Shown piece after piece: positions 51,201 to 61,250 of a stretch of DNA of 64,000 nucleotides. The notes beneath the pieces are model-generated. The model saw only the letters and a program-made list of their open reading frames with translations. It did not search any database and was not told where the DNA came from. Where the stretch lies: assembly GCA_027625095.1 (NCBI GenBank), contig JAQBXN010000004.1, forward strand, positions 62,001 to 126,000. Reading direction: 5' to 3'. The number at the start of each line of letters is the position of its first letter. Within the stretch, counting starts at the first letter, position 1. The stretch comes from Planctomycetota bacterium. GTDB lineage: Bacteria > Planctomycetota > PUPC01 > JACPCR01. A program made the position numbers and the translations under genes.

Positions 51201-53186
51201 TCAAATGTCAAAAGACGCGTAACGCACAATGTTCGCATACAGCTTCTGCCATTCAGACCATTCATAGAAAATGGGTTTACCTGGATTCTCTGCCGGATCT
51301 CCAAAGGGCAGGGCCAGGACCATCATCACCCGCTGACCGGATTTTTTTGCATATTCGATAATAAATGGGGTCTCGCCCAACTTAAGCAATACCTTAGGTG
51401 CTGATACCAGATTTTCTTTGAAGACAGGATTCTGACAATAGTACGAGAAGGGAAGGGCGGTGAGGTCAATCCCCTTGAATATGGGATGTTCAAGGGTTGG
51501 CGAATTCAACTGAAGAGTCTGCTTTTCAATCCTGGACGAGGCGATCGGCAAGTATTCGTAGATCGGGTGCGCCGAATCGATCTTGGTGAGGCCGAAGGTG
51601 TTTTCGCCGCCGCCGTATACCAGTCCCCCACCATTCTCAAGGTAATTGGTGAGGATGGACATGCCTACAAACCGGGCCACATCAAAAACCGCATTGTTGA
51701 ACACAAGACAACGGTAATCGAATAGCCGATCATAGTCGTATGGAAAGTCCGTCAGACCGGTTCGATAAACAATGAATCCCGGGTGGTAGCCGGCTTCCAA
51801 TTCCGTTCCAGGTATAGAGCGGATGGCATCTTCGATGCCAAGGACACGACTGTTCGCCCCGATGAGTCCGAAGACTTTGAAGTCCTTGCGATTCACTTTG
51901 AGATTTTCGCCGGGGGCGGGGATGAACGGGTCTTGTTTAGGCCGTTTCAAGAGCTTTACAGGCGTCCGCATGTCGGTGCGGATGTTTTTGCCGAAGCTGT
52001 AACTTCCGATATGAAAGTGCTCCCATTCGCGCACCACTTGAGTGCCATCCGCGAGCTCCACGAATGCTTTCGTGCGGATCATCACCGGGTCGCTTGAAGT
52101 GCCTTCAAAGGTAACTTCACCCACCTGCGGCTCGATTTCGAGTTCCGTAAATTCCATGCTGCCGAGAGTTTCCGATTTCTCTTCCGCACCGAGGAGGTCA
52201 TAGACGAGCTCGGGAATAAAAGTGATCTTGCTTGCCTTCTCATAGCTCGAAGTCACCTTGTAATTCAGGCGGAGTTGGCCATCGCTGCGGCTGGGTTTGA
52301 GCTGTGCAATGAAGTATTCGGTGGCGTGATCCACGCTTTCCAAACCCATGGTCGGGATGACGTAAATCCGGGTCTTGACCGGACGTTTTTTTAGAATGAG
52401 CAGGTTGTCGTAAATCCATTCGACGGTGTAGGGCGATTTGGGCTGGTTGTTGTAAAGGAAACTGATGTAGTCGTAATCCATCAGATAGACCACGCCCTCC
52501 TTGCGTGTCGGCGAAACGCGGGCCGACCAGCCGTGATTGAAATCGTACACATACTCCTCCCCATCCCCCGGCAAGTGATTGATGCCGCGGGCGGAAGGTC
52601 TGAACACGTGATCGGGGGCTGTGATGTCGATACGCGATGAGTTGTGTGCCCAGTAGAGTGGCAGCTTGGTGAACTTTCCTTCGTTGACGAACTCCACGTC
52701 GAACAGGAAATACGGCGTGCCCTGGCGAAGAGTCACCGTGCGCCGGATTTTCAGATCTTGGAGGAGCTTTGAGATGATGCCGCTGTCTTTCGCGTTGACC
52801 CAGCCTTCGAGCTTAGTCTCGAATACGACTTGAACCTCGTCTGGACCGCGCTTGGTAATCTGGTAGTCGTACCATTTGCCGCGGAGCTCCTGAAAGCGCC
52901 AGTCCTGCTCCCACACGTTATCCTGCAGCAGTCCCCCGCCGCCCTTCAAATTTTTCGGCTGAACGACTTCAAGAATCTCGTTCTGTGTCGGGCGAAACAC
53001 AAAACTGGTTACGGTTGAACCGAGTGCAGGCATTAACCGCATGCTGATCCAGTCGGTCTCCATGATGATGACACGGTCACCGTCTTCGTCTTCGGTTTCG
53101 GCAATGAACGCTCCCTGGCGTTCCTGTGCGCTCGAAAGCACGGGAAGAATGGCGACCAGGAAGATGCGCAATAATGTCTGATTCAT
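51201..53186 (-). CDS. Secreted mutarotase-like plus GATase-like domain protein
   Basis: A 661-residue exported protein with a signal peptide (LLRIFLVAILPVLSSAQE). The first half is a beta-rich domain resembling the galactose mutarotase fold (RLMPALGSTVTSF...LLQDNVWEQDWRFQELRG). The C-terminal part, about 430-660, resembles a class I glutamine-amidotransferase fold (KVFGLIGANSR, YRCLVFNNAVFDVA, YLENGGGLVYGGGENTFG) in which the nucleophilic Cys position is not Cys. This C-terminal domain is common in PVC surface proteins and is thought to be structural or sugar-binding. The frame is open to 53249, but the ATG at 53186 starts the signal peptide. Confidence 0.7.
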   Translation of the reverse strand: MNQTLLRIFLVAILPVLSSAQERQGAFIAETEDEDGDRVIIMETDWISMRLMPALGSTVTSFVFRPTQNEILEVVQPKNLKGGGGLLQDNVWEQDWRFQELRGKWYDYQITKRGPDEVQVVFETKLEGWVNAKDSGIISKLLQDLKIRRTVTLRQGTPYFLFDVEFVNEGKFTKLPLYWAHNSSRIDITAPDHVFRPSARGINHLPGDGEEYVYDFNHGWSARVSPTRKEGVVYLMDYDYISFLYNNQPKSPYTVEWIYDNLLILKKRPVKTRIYVIPTMGLESVDHATEYFIAQLKPSRSDGQLRLNYKVTSSYEKASKITFIPELVYDLLGAEEKSETLGSMEFTELEIEPQVGEVTFEGTSSDPVMIRTKAFVELADGTQVVREWEHFHIGSYSFGKNIRTDMRTPVKLLKRPKQDPFIPAPGENLKVNRKDFKVFGLIGANSRVLGIEDAIRSIPGTELEAGYHPGFIVYRTGLTDFPYDYDRLFDYRCLVFNNAVFDVARFVGMSILTNYLENGGGLVYGGGENTFGLTKIDSAHPIYEYLPIASSRIEKQTLQLNSPTLEHPIFKGIDLTALPFSYYCQNPVFKENLVSAPKVLLKLGETPFIIEYAKKSGQRVMMVLALPFGDPAENPGKPIFYEWSEWQKLYANIVRYASFDI

Positions 53187-53304
53187 ATTGGGGATGTGTA
53201 ATTTCGAATCGTTGTGCAGCCGGGAAACTATCCCACTTAATAATGCCATCTATAGCTTCTAAAATGTGAGAAGCTATCTGAATCCAGGAAGAGTCAAGAA
53301 GTAT

Positions 53305-54834
53305 ATGTTCCATTGGATTTTGATGTTTTCGTGCCTGCTTAGTTGGGATGTGTCCCATGCGGCGGATTGGCCCTGTTGGCTTGGGCCGAACCACGATGGA
53401 ATTTCGCTGGAAACGAATCTGGCCAGTGAATTCCCTGGGGGACGTCCGAAAGAAGTCTGGCGGACGCGAATTGGTCCGGGCTTCTCGGGTATCGCCGTGG
53501 TCGGCAATCGCCTGATCACTATGGCAGCGGAGAATGGTCGCGAAAAGGTGCTTTGCTTCAACGTCGGAAACGGGAACCGGGAATGGGAGTCTGATTCGGA
53601 TGCCATTTTTGAGGAAAGCTCCGGTAATGGCCCGCGTGGCACACCGGCTGTCGTTGGCAATCGTGTCTACTCACATGGGGCGATGGGTTTGGTGATGTGC
53701 GTTGAGTTGGAGACCGGTCGGCCCTTCTGGCGTGTGAACATGCGTGATCTTGTGGGCGCTGAAGTCCCTGAATGGGGATTGTCGAGTTCACCTTTTGTGG
53801 ATGGCAATCGGCTCTTTCTGATTTCCGGCGGAAAAGGGGCGTGCGCGGTTGCTCTGGATACCCGGACCGGACAATTGCTCTGGCGTGCGGTCGATGGTGA
53901 ACCAAGTTATTCGTCACCGTCACTTGGCACTGCCGGCGGCTGGAAACAACTTGTCATTCTCACTCGGAAGTCCGCGGTCGGCCTGGCCCCGGAGACAGGG
54001 CGACAGCTCTGGGAACACTCTCTTAATGATGACCACAACATCCCCACTCCCATCTGGAGCCCGGATGGTAAGCTGTTTCTGGCCAGCAACAGGGAAGGGC
54101 AACTGCTCAATATTTCTGGCGGCCTGGGCAAGACTCGAGTGGAAGAAGTCTACGGCCAGGGCTGGCTTTCAAATTCGAAGTCGACATCCGTTCTGCATGG
54201 TGGTTACCTCTACGGCTACTTCGGCAGCCGCGGCTTGGCCTGTGTCGAGCTCAACTCCGGCCGCGAACTCTGGAAGGAGAGGGACCCTGCCAGTGGCACA
54301 CTGATTCTTGCGGGCGGTAACATTATCACTCTGAGCGAGCAGGGAAACCTGCTGATTGCACCTGCGTCCCCGAATGGATTCGAACCCGTGGCCGAACTCC
54401 AGGTGCTCAGTGGCACCTGCTGGACTGTGCCGTCTCCTGCAAACGGTCACCTGTACCTCCGAAACAAATCTGAACTTGTCAGTCTGGACTTGAGAGGGGC
54501 TGGAACAGCCGCAGCCACCGAAGATGCCACAGCCCCTGCTGATAACCCCGGTGTCGCTGTAAATCAGCCTGACGATATGGCGCCGTCCGAATCGCCGGCA
54601 TCGGTTTCTACAGCCATGAATACTCCCAGGGCTACGCCTTCGAATGTGGTAAGGAGGCCAGCAGAGAAAACGTCCATGTCAGCCAGCACGAAGTCAAAAA
54701 TTCCAGCAAAGCCTCGAAAGAGGCTTTCGAAGGAATTCCTTACACTGTCGCTATGTGTGATCTCAGGATTCATCGCGGTGATCCTCTACTTCTGGTGGAA
54801 GCACGCTGGCAAATACATGTTGGGAAAAGTTTAG
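53305..54834 (+). CDS. PQQ-type beta-propeller protein with C-terminal membrane anchor
   Basis: A 509-residue protein with a signal peptide (ILMFSCLLSWDVSHA), then DWPCWLGPNHDGIS, the typical start of PVC outer-membrane biogenesis (BamB-like) or PQQ-like propellers. Repeats such as ALDTRTGQLLWRA, ETGRQLWEHSL and ELNSGRELWKER mark successive blades. A Pro/Ala/Ser-rich linker (about 415-470) leads to one membrane helix (FLTLSLCVISGFIAVILYF) and a short tail. No dehydrogenase residues are visible, so it probably binds or scaffolds. The frame opens at 53266 with GTG, but the ATG at 53305 with GAAGAG upstream fits better. Confidence 0.82.
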   Translation: MFHWILMFSCLLSWDVSHAADWPCWLGPNHDGISLETNLASEFPGGRPKEVWRTRIGPGFSGIAVVGNRLITMAAENGREKVLCFNVGNGNREWESDSDAIFEESSGNGPRGTPAVVGNRVYSHGAMGLVMCVELETGRPFWRVNMRDLVGAEVPEWGLSSSPFVDGNRLFLISGGKGACAVALDTRTGQLLWRAVDGEPSYSSPSLGTAGGWKQLVILTRKSAVGLAPETGRQLWEHSLNDDHNIPTPIWSPDGKLFLASNREGQLLNISGGLGKTRVEEVYGQGWLSNSKSTSVLHGGYLYGYFGSRGLACVELNSGRELWKERDPASGTLILAGGNIITLSEQGNLLIAPASPNGFEPVAELQVLSGTCWTVPSPANGHLYLRNKSELVSLDLRGAGTAAATEDATAPADNPGVAVNQPDDMAPSESPASVSTAMNTPRATPSNVVRRPAEKTSMSASTKSKIPAKPRKRLSKEFLTLSLCVISGFIAVILYFWWKHAGKYMLGKV

Positions 54835-54880
54835 TGGCGCCATCAGATATTCATTTCAGAAATCACAGGCCGGACCTTCA

Positions 54881-55972
54881 ATGAGCCTCTCAACGATTGG
54901 GCAAATCCTGGACGAAGGGTATTTCGCCAACATCGATTTCGAAGCCCAGTCCTCGTGGTGGCGTGAACTACCTCTCGAACCATTTGAGATCGCTGGTATT
55001 CCTATCCGCAACCGATACCTGTTAGCCCCTATGTGCGGAGTCTCAAATCTGCCGTATCGGATTCTTGCCCGGGCTGAAGGCGCTGCATTGGTTTCGACTG
55101 AAATGGTCAGCAGCACTGAACTGGCGAAGGGCCGAAAGCGATCCTTTGAACTGATGGAATTTCTGCCAGTCGAAAAACCGGTCATGGTTCAGATCAGCGG
55201 AACGGAGGGCGATGTGATGCTGAAGGCAGCGCTCATGGTCCAGGAATATGGTGCAACCATCCTCAATCTCAATTGTGGTTGTCCAGTGAAAAAGGTCATC
55301 AAGGGCGGTAGCGGCTCGGCTATGCTCAGAAATCCGGAGGTGCTGCGAAGTATCCTCCAGCAGCTTCGGCCGAACCTTGAGATGCCGCTCACTGTAAAGA
55401 TGCGTGCAGGCTGGGACGAGCAGAATGTGAACGCACTCGAGGTCGCACAGATGTGCGAGGACTGCGGGGTCGACGCGCTCATGCTGCACCCTCGCACTCG
55501 AGACCAGTTTTACGAGGGTAACGCGGACTGGGATCTGATCGGGCAGGTGAAGGAGGCCGTCTCAATCCCCGTCATCGGTAACGGCGACATCTTCTCCGCT
55601 CGGGATGCACACGAGATGCTCGAACACACCCGATGCGATGGGATTATGATCGGTCGGCACGCCATCGGAAACCCATGGATTTTCCGACAATGCATTTTGG
55701 AAGAAATTGGGAGGCCCATGACATCATCCGCATTCCGGCTACCGGAACCATTCCCGTCCCCCGAAGAACGCAGGCAGGCGATCCTCACTCACTTCGATTA
55801 CTTTTGCGCCTATCTCGGGCAGTGGCAAGCTCTCAACAGTCTCCGAAAGCAATTTCTGATCTATCTCAAAGATGAGCCGGGTTTTGATCTGTTCAGAAAG
55901 AGGCTGGCCCTGATTCGCAGCCGGGAGGATTTGGCGGATGCCGTCGGCTGTGCATTGCAACCTGGGGGATAG
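54881..55972 (+). CDS. dus: tRNA-dihydrouridine synthase
   Basis: A 363-residue flavoprotein of the Dus family. Markers are LAPMCGVSNLPYRILAR at the start of the barrel, MVQISG, INLNCGCPVKKVIKGGSGSAML (catalytic Cys and FMN contact), TVKMRAGWDE, LHPRTRDQFYEGNADW and GNGDIFS, plus the IMIGRHAIGNPWIF phosphate-binding block. It reduces uridines in tRNA with NADPH in the cytoplasm. About 30 extra residues precede the barrel. The C-terminal helical domain is normal. Which isoform (DusA, B or C) is not decided, and the layout is most like DusB. Confidence 0.93.
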   Translation: MSLSTIGQILDEGYFANIDFEAQSSWWRELPLEPFEIAGIPIRNRYLLAPMCGVSNLPYRILARAEGAALVSTEMVSSTELAKGRKRSFELMEFLPVEKPVMVQISGTEGDVMLKAALMVQEYGATILNLNCGCPVKKVIKGGSGSAMLRNPEVLRSILQQLRPNLEMPLTVKMRAGWDEQNVNALEVAQMCEDCGVDALMLHPRTRDQFYEGNADWDLIGQVKEAVSIPVIGNGDIFSARDAHEMLEHTRCDGIMIGRHAIGNPWIFRQCILEEIGRPMTSSAFRLPEPFPSPEERRQAILTHFDYFCAYLGQWQALNSLRKQFLIYLKDEPGFDLFRKRLALIRSREDLADAVGCALQPGG

Positions 55973-56158
55973 GAAGAAATTCCCAAGGATTAGGAAAGAC
56001 GAGGAAAAGAAAAAAGGGAGGAAACAAAAGCGTCCTTCCATTCCTTTGCACTATCCAGACTCTCTTCGCATTGAATTCTTTCTCCTCGTCTTTCCGAATC
56101 CTTGGGAATTTCTTCCTCTTTCTCCTCGTCTTTCCGAATCCTTGGGAATCTCTTTCCT
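55972..56158. repeat. Three copies of a 33-40 bp repeat, one inverted, upstream of the giant PVC protein
   Basis: Copy 1 (about 55972-56009) reads GGAAGAAATTCCCAAGGATT followed by AGGAAAGACGAGGA. Copies 2 (about 56078-56116) and 3 (about 56118-56158) are its reverse complement in direct tandem with a 40-base period. Copy 1 can therefore pair with copy 2 or 3 over more than 30 bases with a single mismatch. The array lies between dus and the next start codon. Copies 2 and 3 are in frame with the next gene but upstream of the chosen ATG. Confidence 0.9.
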
Positions 56159-56160
56159 TC

Positions 56161-59100
56161 ATGCCTTTCAGGTGGCATCTGATATTCTGCTGCCTCCTAC
56201 CAGTGGTTACCTCGGTCCAGGGCAAAAGCTTGAACATAAAGACTCTCCTTCTCCCGACTCTGACGCTTGTCTCAGCCCTTTCGGGTGAGCCCGCGCTCAA
56301 GCTCAATCCAGGGGATCGCATTGCGATCATCGGGAACGGTTTCGGCGCGCGCATGCGGTATCACGGACAGTTGGAGTCGTTGATTCACACCCACTTCCCA
56401 TCTCACAATCTCACCGTGCGGAATTTCTCTTGGGCTGGAGAAGAGCCAGTGCACAGGTTCCGCCCTCACAGACACGAGGAGTATGGCCGCACCATTATCG
56501 ATGCCTTCAAGCCTAATGTGTTCATTCTTTGTTTTGGGATGAACGCATCCTTCAGAGGTGAGGGAGGGCTCAATGAATTCCGCGACCATTACCACTGGAA
56601 GATCAAAGACCTGCAAGATCGGAATTACGACAGTAATCAGCGGTTCGTTCTAGTCTCGCCGATCGCTCAGGCGTCCGATCCAGGCGGAAAGCTCGATGAA
56701 CGCAACAAACTGCTGATGACCTACGCAGATATGGTGAAGCGGATTGCCGGCCAGATCAAAATTCCATTCGTCGACTTGTACCAACCCAGCAGGATGTGGT
56801 ATCAGAATACGGATGCAGACAAGCTGACGCACAGCGGGATTCATCTTTCAGAAAGGGGCTATCGACTGGCGGCTGCGGAGATTGGGAAGCAACTGTTCGG
56901 TGTGGAGGAGACGGCTTTCAACGGACGGCTGACAGCAGAAATCAGACTGAAGTCCCAGCTCTTCTACCACCGTTACCAGCCTCTAAATGGCCGCTACACC
57001 TACTCGGATGAGAAACGACACTACGGCGACAATAGTTTCAAAGAGGAGGCGGAGAAGCTCGACCAGATCCTTGCTGTTCACGATCAGCGAATCTGGTCAC
57101 TCGCACGCGGCGATGAAATCACACGCGAGCCTGATTACTCAAAGACAATCGAGCTGAAGCCAGAGCACAGCGATAATCCGGCGAGCTTTCTCTCGCCGGC
57201 AGAAAGCCTGAAATCGTTCGAGATCCGGAAGGGCTACCAAATAAATACGTTCGCATCAGAAGAGAAATTCCCGGAACTTCGCAATCCGTCCTACATGGTC
57301 TTCGATAACGAGGGCCGCTTGTGGGTGAGCACCATGCCCGGTTACCCGCAGTTTCTCCCCGGTTCAAAGTTCGAGGGCAAGATCCTTATTCTTGAAGATA
57401 CCGATAGCGATGGCCGTGCCGATAAATCCACTGTCTTCGCTGATGGTCTCCACCATACGCTCAGCTTCGAGCTTGGACACGGTGGTGCCTATGTCTCACA
57501 GAATGCGGATTTGCTTTTTCTCAAAGATACCAATGGCGATGGCCGTGCAGACGAACGTCTTATTCTTCTGCAGGGCTTCGGCACAGAAGATTCGATTCAT
57601 GGGAATAACACCTTTGTGTGGGGGCCGGAAGGCGCTCTCTACTTTCAGCACGGCAATTGGATTCGTTCACAGGTGGAGACTCCCTATGGGGTGAAACAGT
57701 TTGAACACTCGACCATCGTTCGTTACGAGCCGAAGACACATAAACTCGAAGCCCATTCCCGGATCGATGTGGCTAACACCTGGGGGCATGTCTTTGATCG
57801 CTGGGGCCAGAACTTTGTCGCCGAGCCCATGCATTCGAGGGTCTTTCACGTTGCTCCGGTGGCCGGCCGGCTGGATTTTCCGCACCGGCATGGCATGACA
57901 AAGGAACTTCTCAGCCAGAATCTGCGGCCGATATCCGGGCTGACGCTGGTCTCAAGCAGCCAGTTTCTTTCCAACATGCAGGGCAATCTGGTCGTCGCCA
58001 ATTGCCTCAATCTTCCGATGCTGAGAGTGCATTCGTTAGAAAACGACGACTCGACATTCAAGCAGTCTGCGGAAGCCGACTTTCTTAAGTGTAAGGACAA
58101 AAATTTCAGACCCGTCGGCGTTCGCTTCGGTCCCGATGGAGCGCTTTACATCGCCGACTGGTGTAACCCAATTATCGGACACGTTCAGCATTCATTTCGG
58201 CATCCGGACCGCGATAACAAACACGGACGTATCTGGCGCGTGACCCATGTGATGAAACCGCTGCTGCCTTCGTTTCAAGTGAAAGTGGCATCAATCCCCG
58301 AATTGCTTAACCAGCTCAGACTCTTTGAAGATGAGGCACGTTATCGAGCACGTCGGGAACTGGGCGAAAGGGACTCAAGACAGGTCGTTGCCGCGGTAAA
58401 GGAGTGGATGAGTCAACTCAGCACCAGCGACCCGGATCGATACAGGTTAGCCCTTGAAGGTCTCTGGGTTCTACAACAGCATCACAGCCCTGATGAGGCG
58501 ATCTTAAATCAATTACTGTTCACGTCGGATTACCGAATACGGGCCGCAGCCACCCGCGTGCTTCGATACTGGCTGGACGAAATTCCGGCCGCGGCCGCTC
58601 TGCTCACCAGACAGGCCAATGATCCTGACCCTCGCGTACGCCTCGAAGCGATCAATGCGGCGAGTGCCTTCCACACTTATGAGGGGACTGAGATTGTGCT
58701 GGAGACTCTACGCCATCACAGGGACTACGCGCTGCTTCACGCGTTTAACGAATCCATGCGCACGCTCGAGCCCTATATCAAGTCGGCCATCCTCGCGGGC
58801 AAGCAGGTGTGTAAAGATAATCCCGCGGGCATCCATTACATCCTCGACCGAGTTAACGAGCAGGAGCTCGTTCGCCTGCCACGCATCAAAGAAGTCTGCG
58901 AACGTATCCTGTCTCGAGATGTTGTTGGCATTGAACATCGGAAGGACGCCCTCGAAAAACTTGCCGGCTTCAACAATAAAGCGGCCGTCCAACTACTGAT
59001 GGATCAGCTTCGCGGATCTGAGAATGAAAAGAAGGAGCGAGCCGAATCCCTCTGCTCGCTACTGCCGATGCTGGATAAAAAGGAACTGCTCACTGCATCT

Positions 59101-59835
59101 GAAGAGATCAAAAAGCTGGCCGGCGAGTTTCCTCGCGACATCGTTCGAGAGACCGCAATCGCAGCCCTTCTCACGGCGACTGGTGACGTGAGTGGAGTCT
59201 ACGAGGCCTGGTCAAGGAGCGTCGAGCGTCTGGCGGATTTCGTGAATTCGACCCGTTGGCTCAAGGATCAGGTTATCCTCCGATCTATGGAATCAATGAT
59301 TCGTCCGCTGCTGAAAGATTTGCCGGAGCACCTGGATTCAAAAGAACAGATACCTTTCGGACGGTATGTCCGCGTCGAGCTGCCTCATCGAGGTGTCCTC
59401 ACGCTCGCCGAGGTAGAGGTTTTCAGCGGGGGCAAGAACGTCGCAGGAGGGGGCATGGCCCAGCAGTCGAGCATTGCCCATAACGGTTCGGCTCACCGCG
59501 CCATCGATGGGAACACTGATGGCATTTACGGAAGGGGCACTTCCACGCACACGGACGATGAGGATAACCCGTGGTGGGAAGTCGACCTCGGCGGGGTTTA
59601 TCCAATCGACTCCATCACCATTTGGAATCGCACGGAAGAAAACCTTGGGGATCGTCTGAACAACTTCAAGCTCACCGTCCTTGACCGAAATCGCAAGGTG
59701 GCTTTTGTGAGCGAAAAAAATCCGGCACCGAAGCAGAATGTAACCCTCGCGCTCAAGTTCAACCCCGTCACATTTATTTCCGCCGCCGCGGCGCTTGCGC
59801 TGCCTCGCCTGCCCAATAAAGACAAGGCTCAATGA
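56161..59835 (+). CDS. Secreted SGNH - PVC propeller - HEAT - F5/8C multidomain protein
   Basis: A protein of about 1224 residues. A hydrophobic N-terminus is followed by an SGNH-like hydrolase domain (about 55-270, GDRIAIIGNGFGARM, FILCFGMNASF, DKLTHSGIHLSERGY). Next is a PVC-type 'membrane-bound dehydrogenase' propeller (about 355-700, GYQINTFASEEKFPELRNP...RFGPDGALYIADWCNPIIGH), then HEAT-like helices, and a C-terminal F5/8 type C (discoidin) domain (about 1065-1215, AIDGNTDGIYG, WWEVDLGGVYPIDSITIW). I found no CxxCH heme motif, which many propeller relatives carry. The frame is open to 56071, but residues upstream of 56161 are repeat-encoded. Its stop overlaps lutB as ATGA. Confidence 0.85.
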   Translation: MPFRWHLIFCCLLPVVTSVQGKSLNIKTLLLPTLTLVSALSGEPALKLNPGDRIAIIGNGFGARMRYHGQLESLIHTHFPSHNLTVRNFSWAGEEPVHRFRPHRHEEYGRTIIDAFKPNVFILCFGMNASFRGEGGLNEFRDHYHWKIKDLQDRNYDSNQRFVLVSPIAQASDPGGKLDERNKLLMTYADMVKRIAGQIKIPFVDLYQPSRMWYQNTDADKLTHSGIHLSERGYRLAAAEIGKQLFGVEETAFNGRLTAEIRLKSQLFYHRYQPLNGRYTYSDEKRHYGDNSFKEEAEKLDQILAVHDQRIWSLARGDEITREPDYSKTIELKPEHSDNPASFLSPAESLKSFEIRKGYQINTFASEEKFPELRNPSYMVFDNEGRLWVSTMPGYPQFLPGSKFEGKILILEDTDSDGRADKSTVFADGLHHTLSFELGHGGAYVSQNADLLFLKDTNGDGRADERLILLQGFGTEDSIHGNNTFVWGPEGALYFQHGNWIRSQVETPYGVKQFEHSTIVRYEPKTHKLEAHSRIDVANTWGHVFDRWGQNFVAEPMHSRVFHVAPVAGRLDFPHRHGMTKELLSQNLRPISGLTLVSSSQFLSNMQGNLVVANCLNLPMLRVHSLENDDSTFKQSAEADFLKCKDKNFRPVGVRFGPDGALYIADWCNPIIGHVQHSFRHPDRDNKHGRIWRVTHVMKPLLPSFQVKVASIPELLNQLRLFEDEARYRARRELGERDSRQVVAAVKEWMSQLSTSDPDRYRLALEGLWVLQQHHSPDEAILNQLLFTSDYRIRAAATRVLRYWLDEIPAAAALLTRQANDPDPRVRLEAINAASAFHTYEGTEIVLETLRHHRDYALLHAFNESMRTLEPYIKSAILAGKQVCKDNPAGIHYILDRVNEQELVRLPRIKEVCERILSRDVVGIEHRKDALEKLAGFNNKAAVQLLMDQLRGSENEKKERAESLCSLLPMLDKKELLTASEEIKKLAGEFPRDIVRETAIAALLTATGDVSGVYEAWSRSVERLADFVNSTRWLKDQVILRSMESMIRPLLKDLPEHLDSKEQIPFGRYVRVELPHRGVLTLAEVEVFSGGKNVAGGGMAQQSSIAHNGSAHRAIDGNTDGIYGRGTSTHTDDEDNPWWEVDLGGVYPIDSITIWNRTEENLGDRLNNFKLTVLDRNRKVAFVSEKNPAPKQNVTLALKFNPVTFISAAAALALPRLPNKDKAQ

Positions 59836-61250
59836 ATCACGCCACTAATGCCGCTGAATTTGTAGCGAACGGTGCACGTGCACATTGGCATGATCAGGCC
59901 CTGTGGTTTGTTCGTGAGAAGCGTGACCGTATGGCGCATTCGCTGCCGGAGTGGGAGCGGTTACGTGAGACGGCCTCGGCAATCAAGGCACACACAACCT
60001 CGCACCTGGCGGAATACCTGGAACAGTTCGATGAAAAGGCGACCAGCCTCGGCGCGAAGGTGCACTGGGCGCAGACACCGGCTGAACATAATGAAATCGT
60101 TCACAGCATCCTGGAAAAGCATCACGTTCGGAAGGTAGTGAAAAGCAAATCCATGCTGACCGAGGAGTGCCACCTGAATCCTTTCCTTGAACGCCACGGC
60201 ATCGAGATCGTTGATACTGATCTAGGCGAGCGCATTGTGCAGCTTAGAAATGAACCGCCGAGCCACATCGTGTTACCGGCCATCCATACGAAAAGAGAAG
60301 AGGTCGGCGAACTCTTCCACATACATCTCGGCACTAAGAAAGGCGCGACAGATCCGCACTATTTGACTGAAGCGGCAAGGCAGCACTTGCGTGAAAGGTT
60401 TATGAGCGCGGATGCCGGGATTACCGGAGTGAACTTTGCCATTGCCGAAACTGGAGGATTCGTTGTCTGTACAAACGAGGGCAACGCCGACCTTGGTGTG
60501 TCATTGCCGAACCTTCATATTGCCTGCATGGGCCTTGAAAAGATCATCCCGCACGCGGCCGACCTCAGCGTATTTCTGCGCCTGCTTGCACGCTCGGCCA
60601 CCGGCCAGCCAATCACCTCGTATACCTCACACTTTCATGGCCCCAGTCCAGGCGGCGAACTGCACATTGTCATGCTCGATAATGGGCGCAGCGAGATCCT
60701 GGGTAGCGAGGATTTCCGCGAATCGCTCAATTGCATACGCTGCGGCGCCTGCATGAACACCTGCCCGGTCTACCGTCGCAGTGGTGGACACAGCTACGAA
60801 GTTACAGTTCCCGGCCCTATCGGTTCCGTGCTCGCGCCAGCCCGCGATGCCCGGGAGTATAGATCGCTCCCATTTGCGTGCAGCCTTTGTGGTTCGTGCA
60901 GTGATGTCTGTCCGGTAAAAATTCCGATTCATCATCAGCTCCTGACCTGGCGCAAAGAGATTGGCAAAAGGGGGCTTCTCCCCGCGGACAAAACGATCGC
61001 AATGAAGCTCGCAGCTTTTGTTTTCAAACGCCCGGGACTCTACGATCTCGCAGGTAAGCTGATGCGTTTGATCGGGCCAAGGCTTTCGCGTTACCTGCTC
61101 TACAATCGTCTTAACGACTGGGGGAAGCAACGAGAACTGCCAGCTTTTCCTGAGCAGAGCTTTAAAGAACTGTACGCAAAGAGAAAAACTTCTCAGTCGC
61201 CCTCACCTCAGTCTGTAGCCGGATTCGCAAGAATTCGGGGCTCACGATGA
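59832..61250 (+). CDS. lutB: Lactate-utilisation iron-sulfur protein LutB-like
   Basis: A 472-residue iron-sulfur protein. The N-terminal LUD domain (AETGGFVVCTNEGNADL, PNLHIACMGLEKIIP) binds nucleotide or substrate. Two [4Fe-4S] ferredoxin motifs follow, CIRCGACMNTCP and CSLCGSCSDVCP, then the LutB C-terminal helical domain. LutB works with LutA and LutC in L-lactate oxidation to pyruvate, but neither partner is in this window. It starts inside the stop codon of the giant propeller protein and ends overlapping the next gene, so the three are translationally coupled. Confidence 0.93.
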   Translation: MNHATNAAEFVANGARAHWHDQALWFVREKRDRMAHSLPEWERLRETASAIKAHTTSHLAEYLEQFDEKATSLGAKVHWAQTPAEHNEIVHSILEKHHVRKVVKSKSMLTEECHLNPFLERHGIEIVDTDLGERIVQLRNEPPSHIVLPAIHTKREEVGELFHIHLGTKKGATDPHYLTEAARQHLRERFMSADAGITGVNFAIAETGGFVVCTNEGNADLGVSLPNLHIACMGLEKIIPHAADLSVFLRLLARSATGQPITSYTSHFHGPSPGGELHIVMLDNGRSEILGSEDFRESLNCIRCGACMNTCPVYRRSGGHSYEVTVPGPIGSVLAPARDAREYRSLPFACSLCGSCSDVCPVKIPIHHQLLTWRKEIGKRGLLPADKTIAMKLAAFVFKRPGLYDLAGKLMRLIGPRLSRYLLYNRLNDWGKQRELPAFPEQSFKELYAKRKTSQSPSPQSVAGFARIRGSR

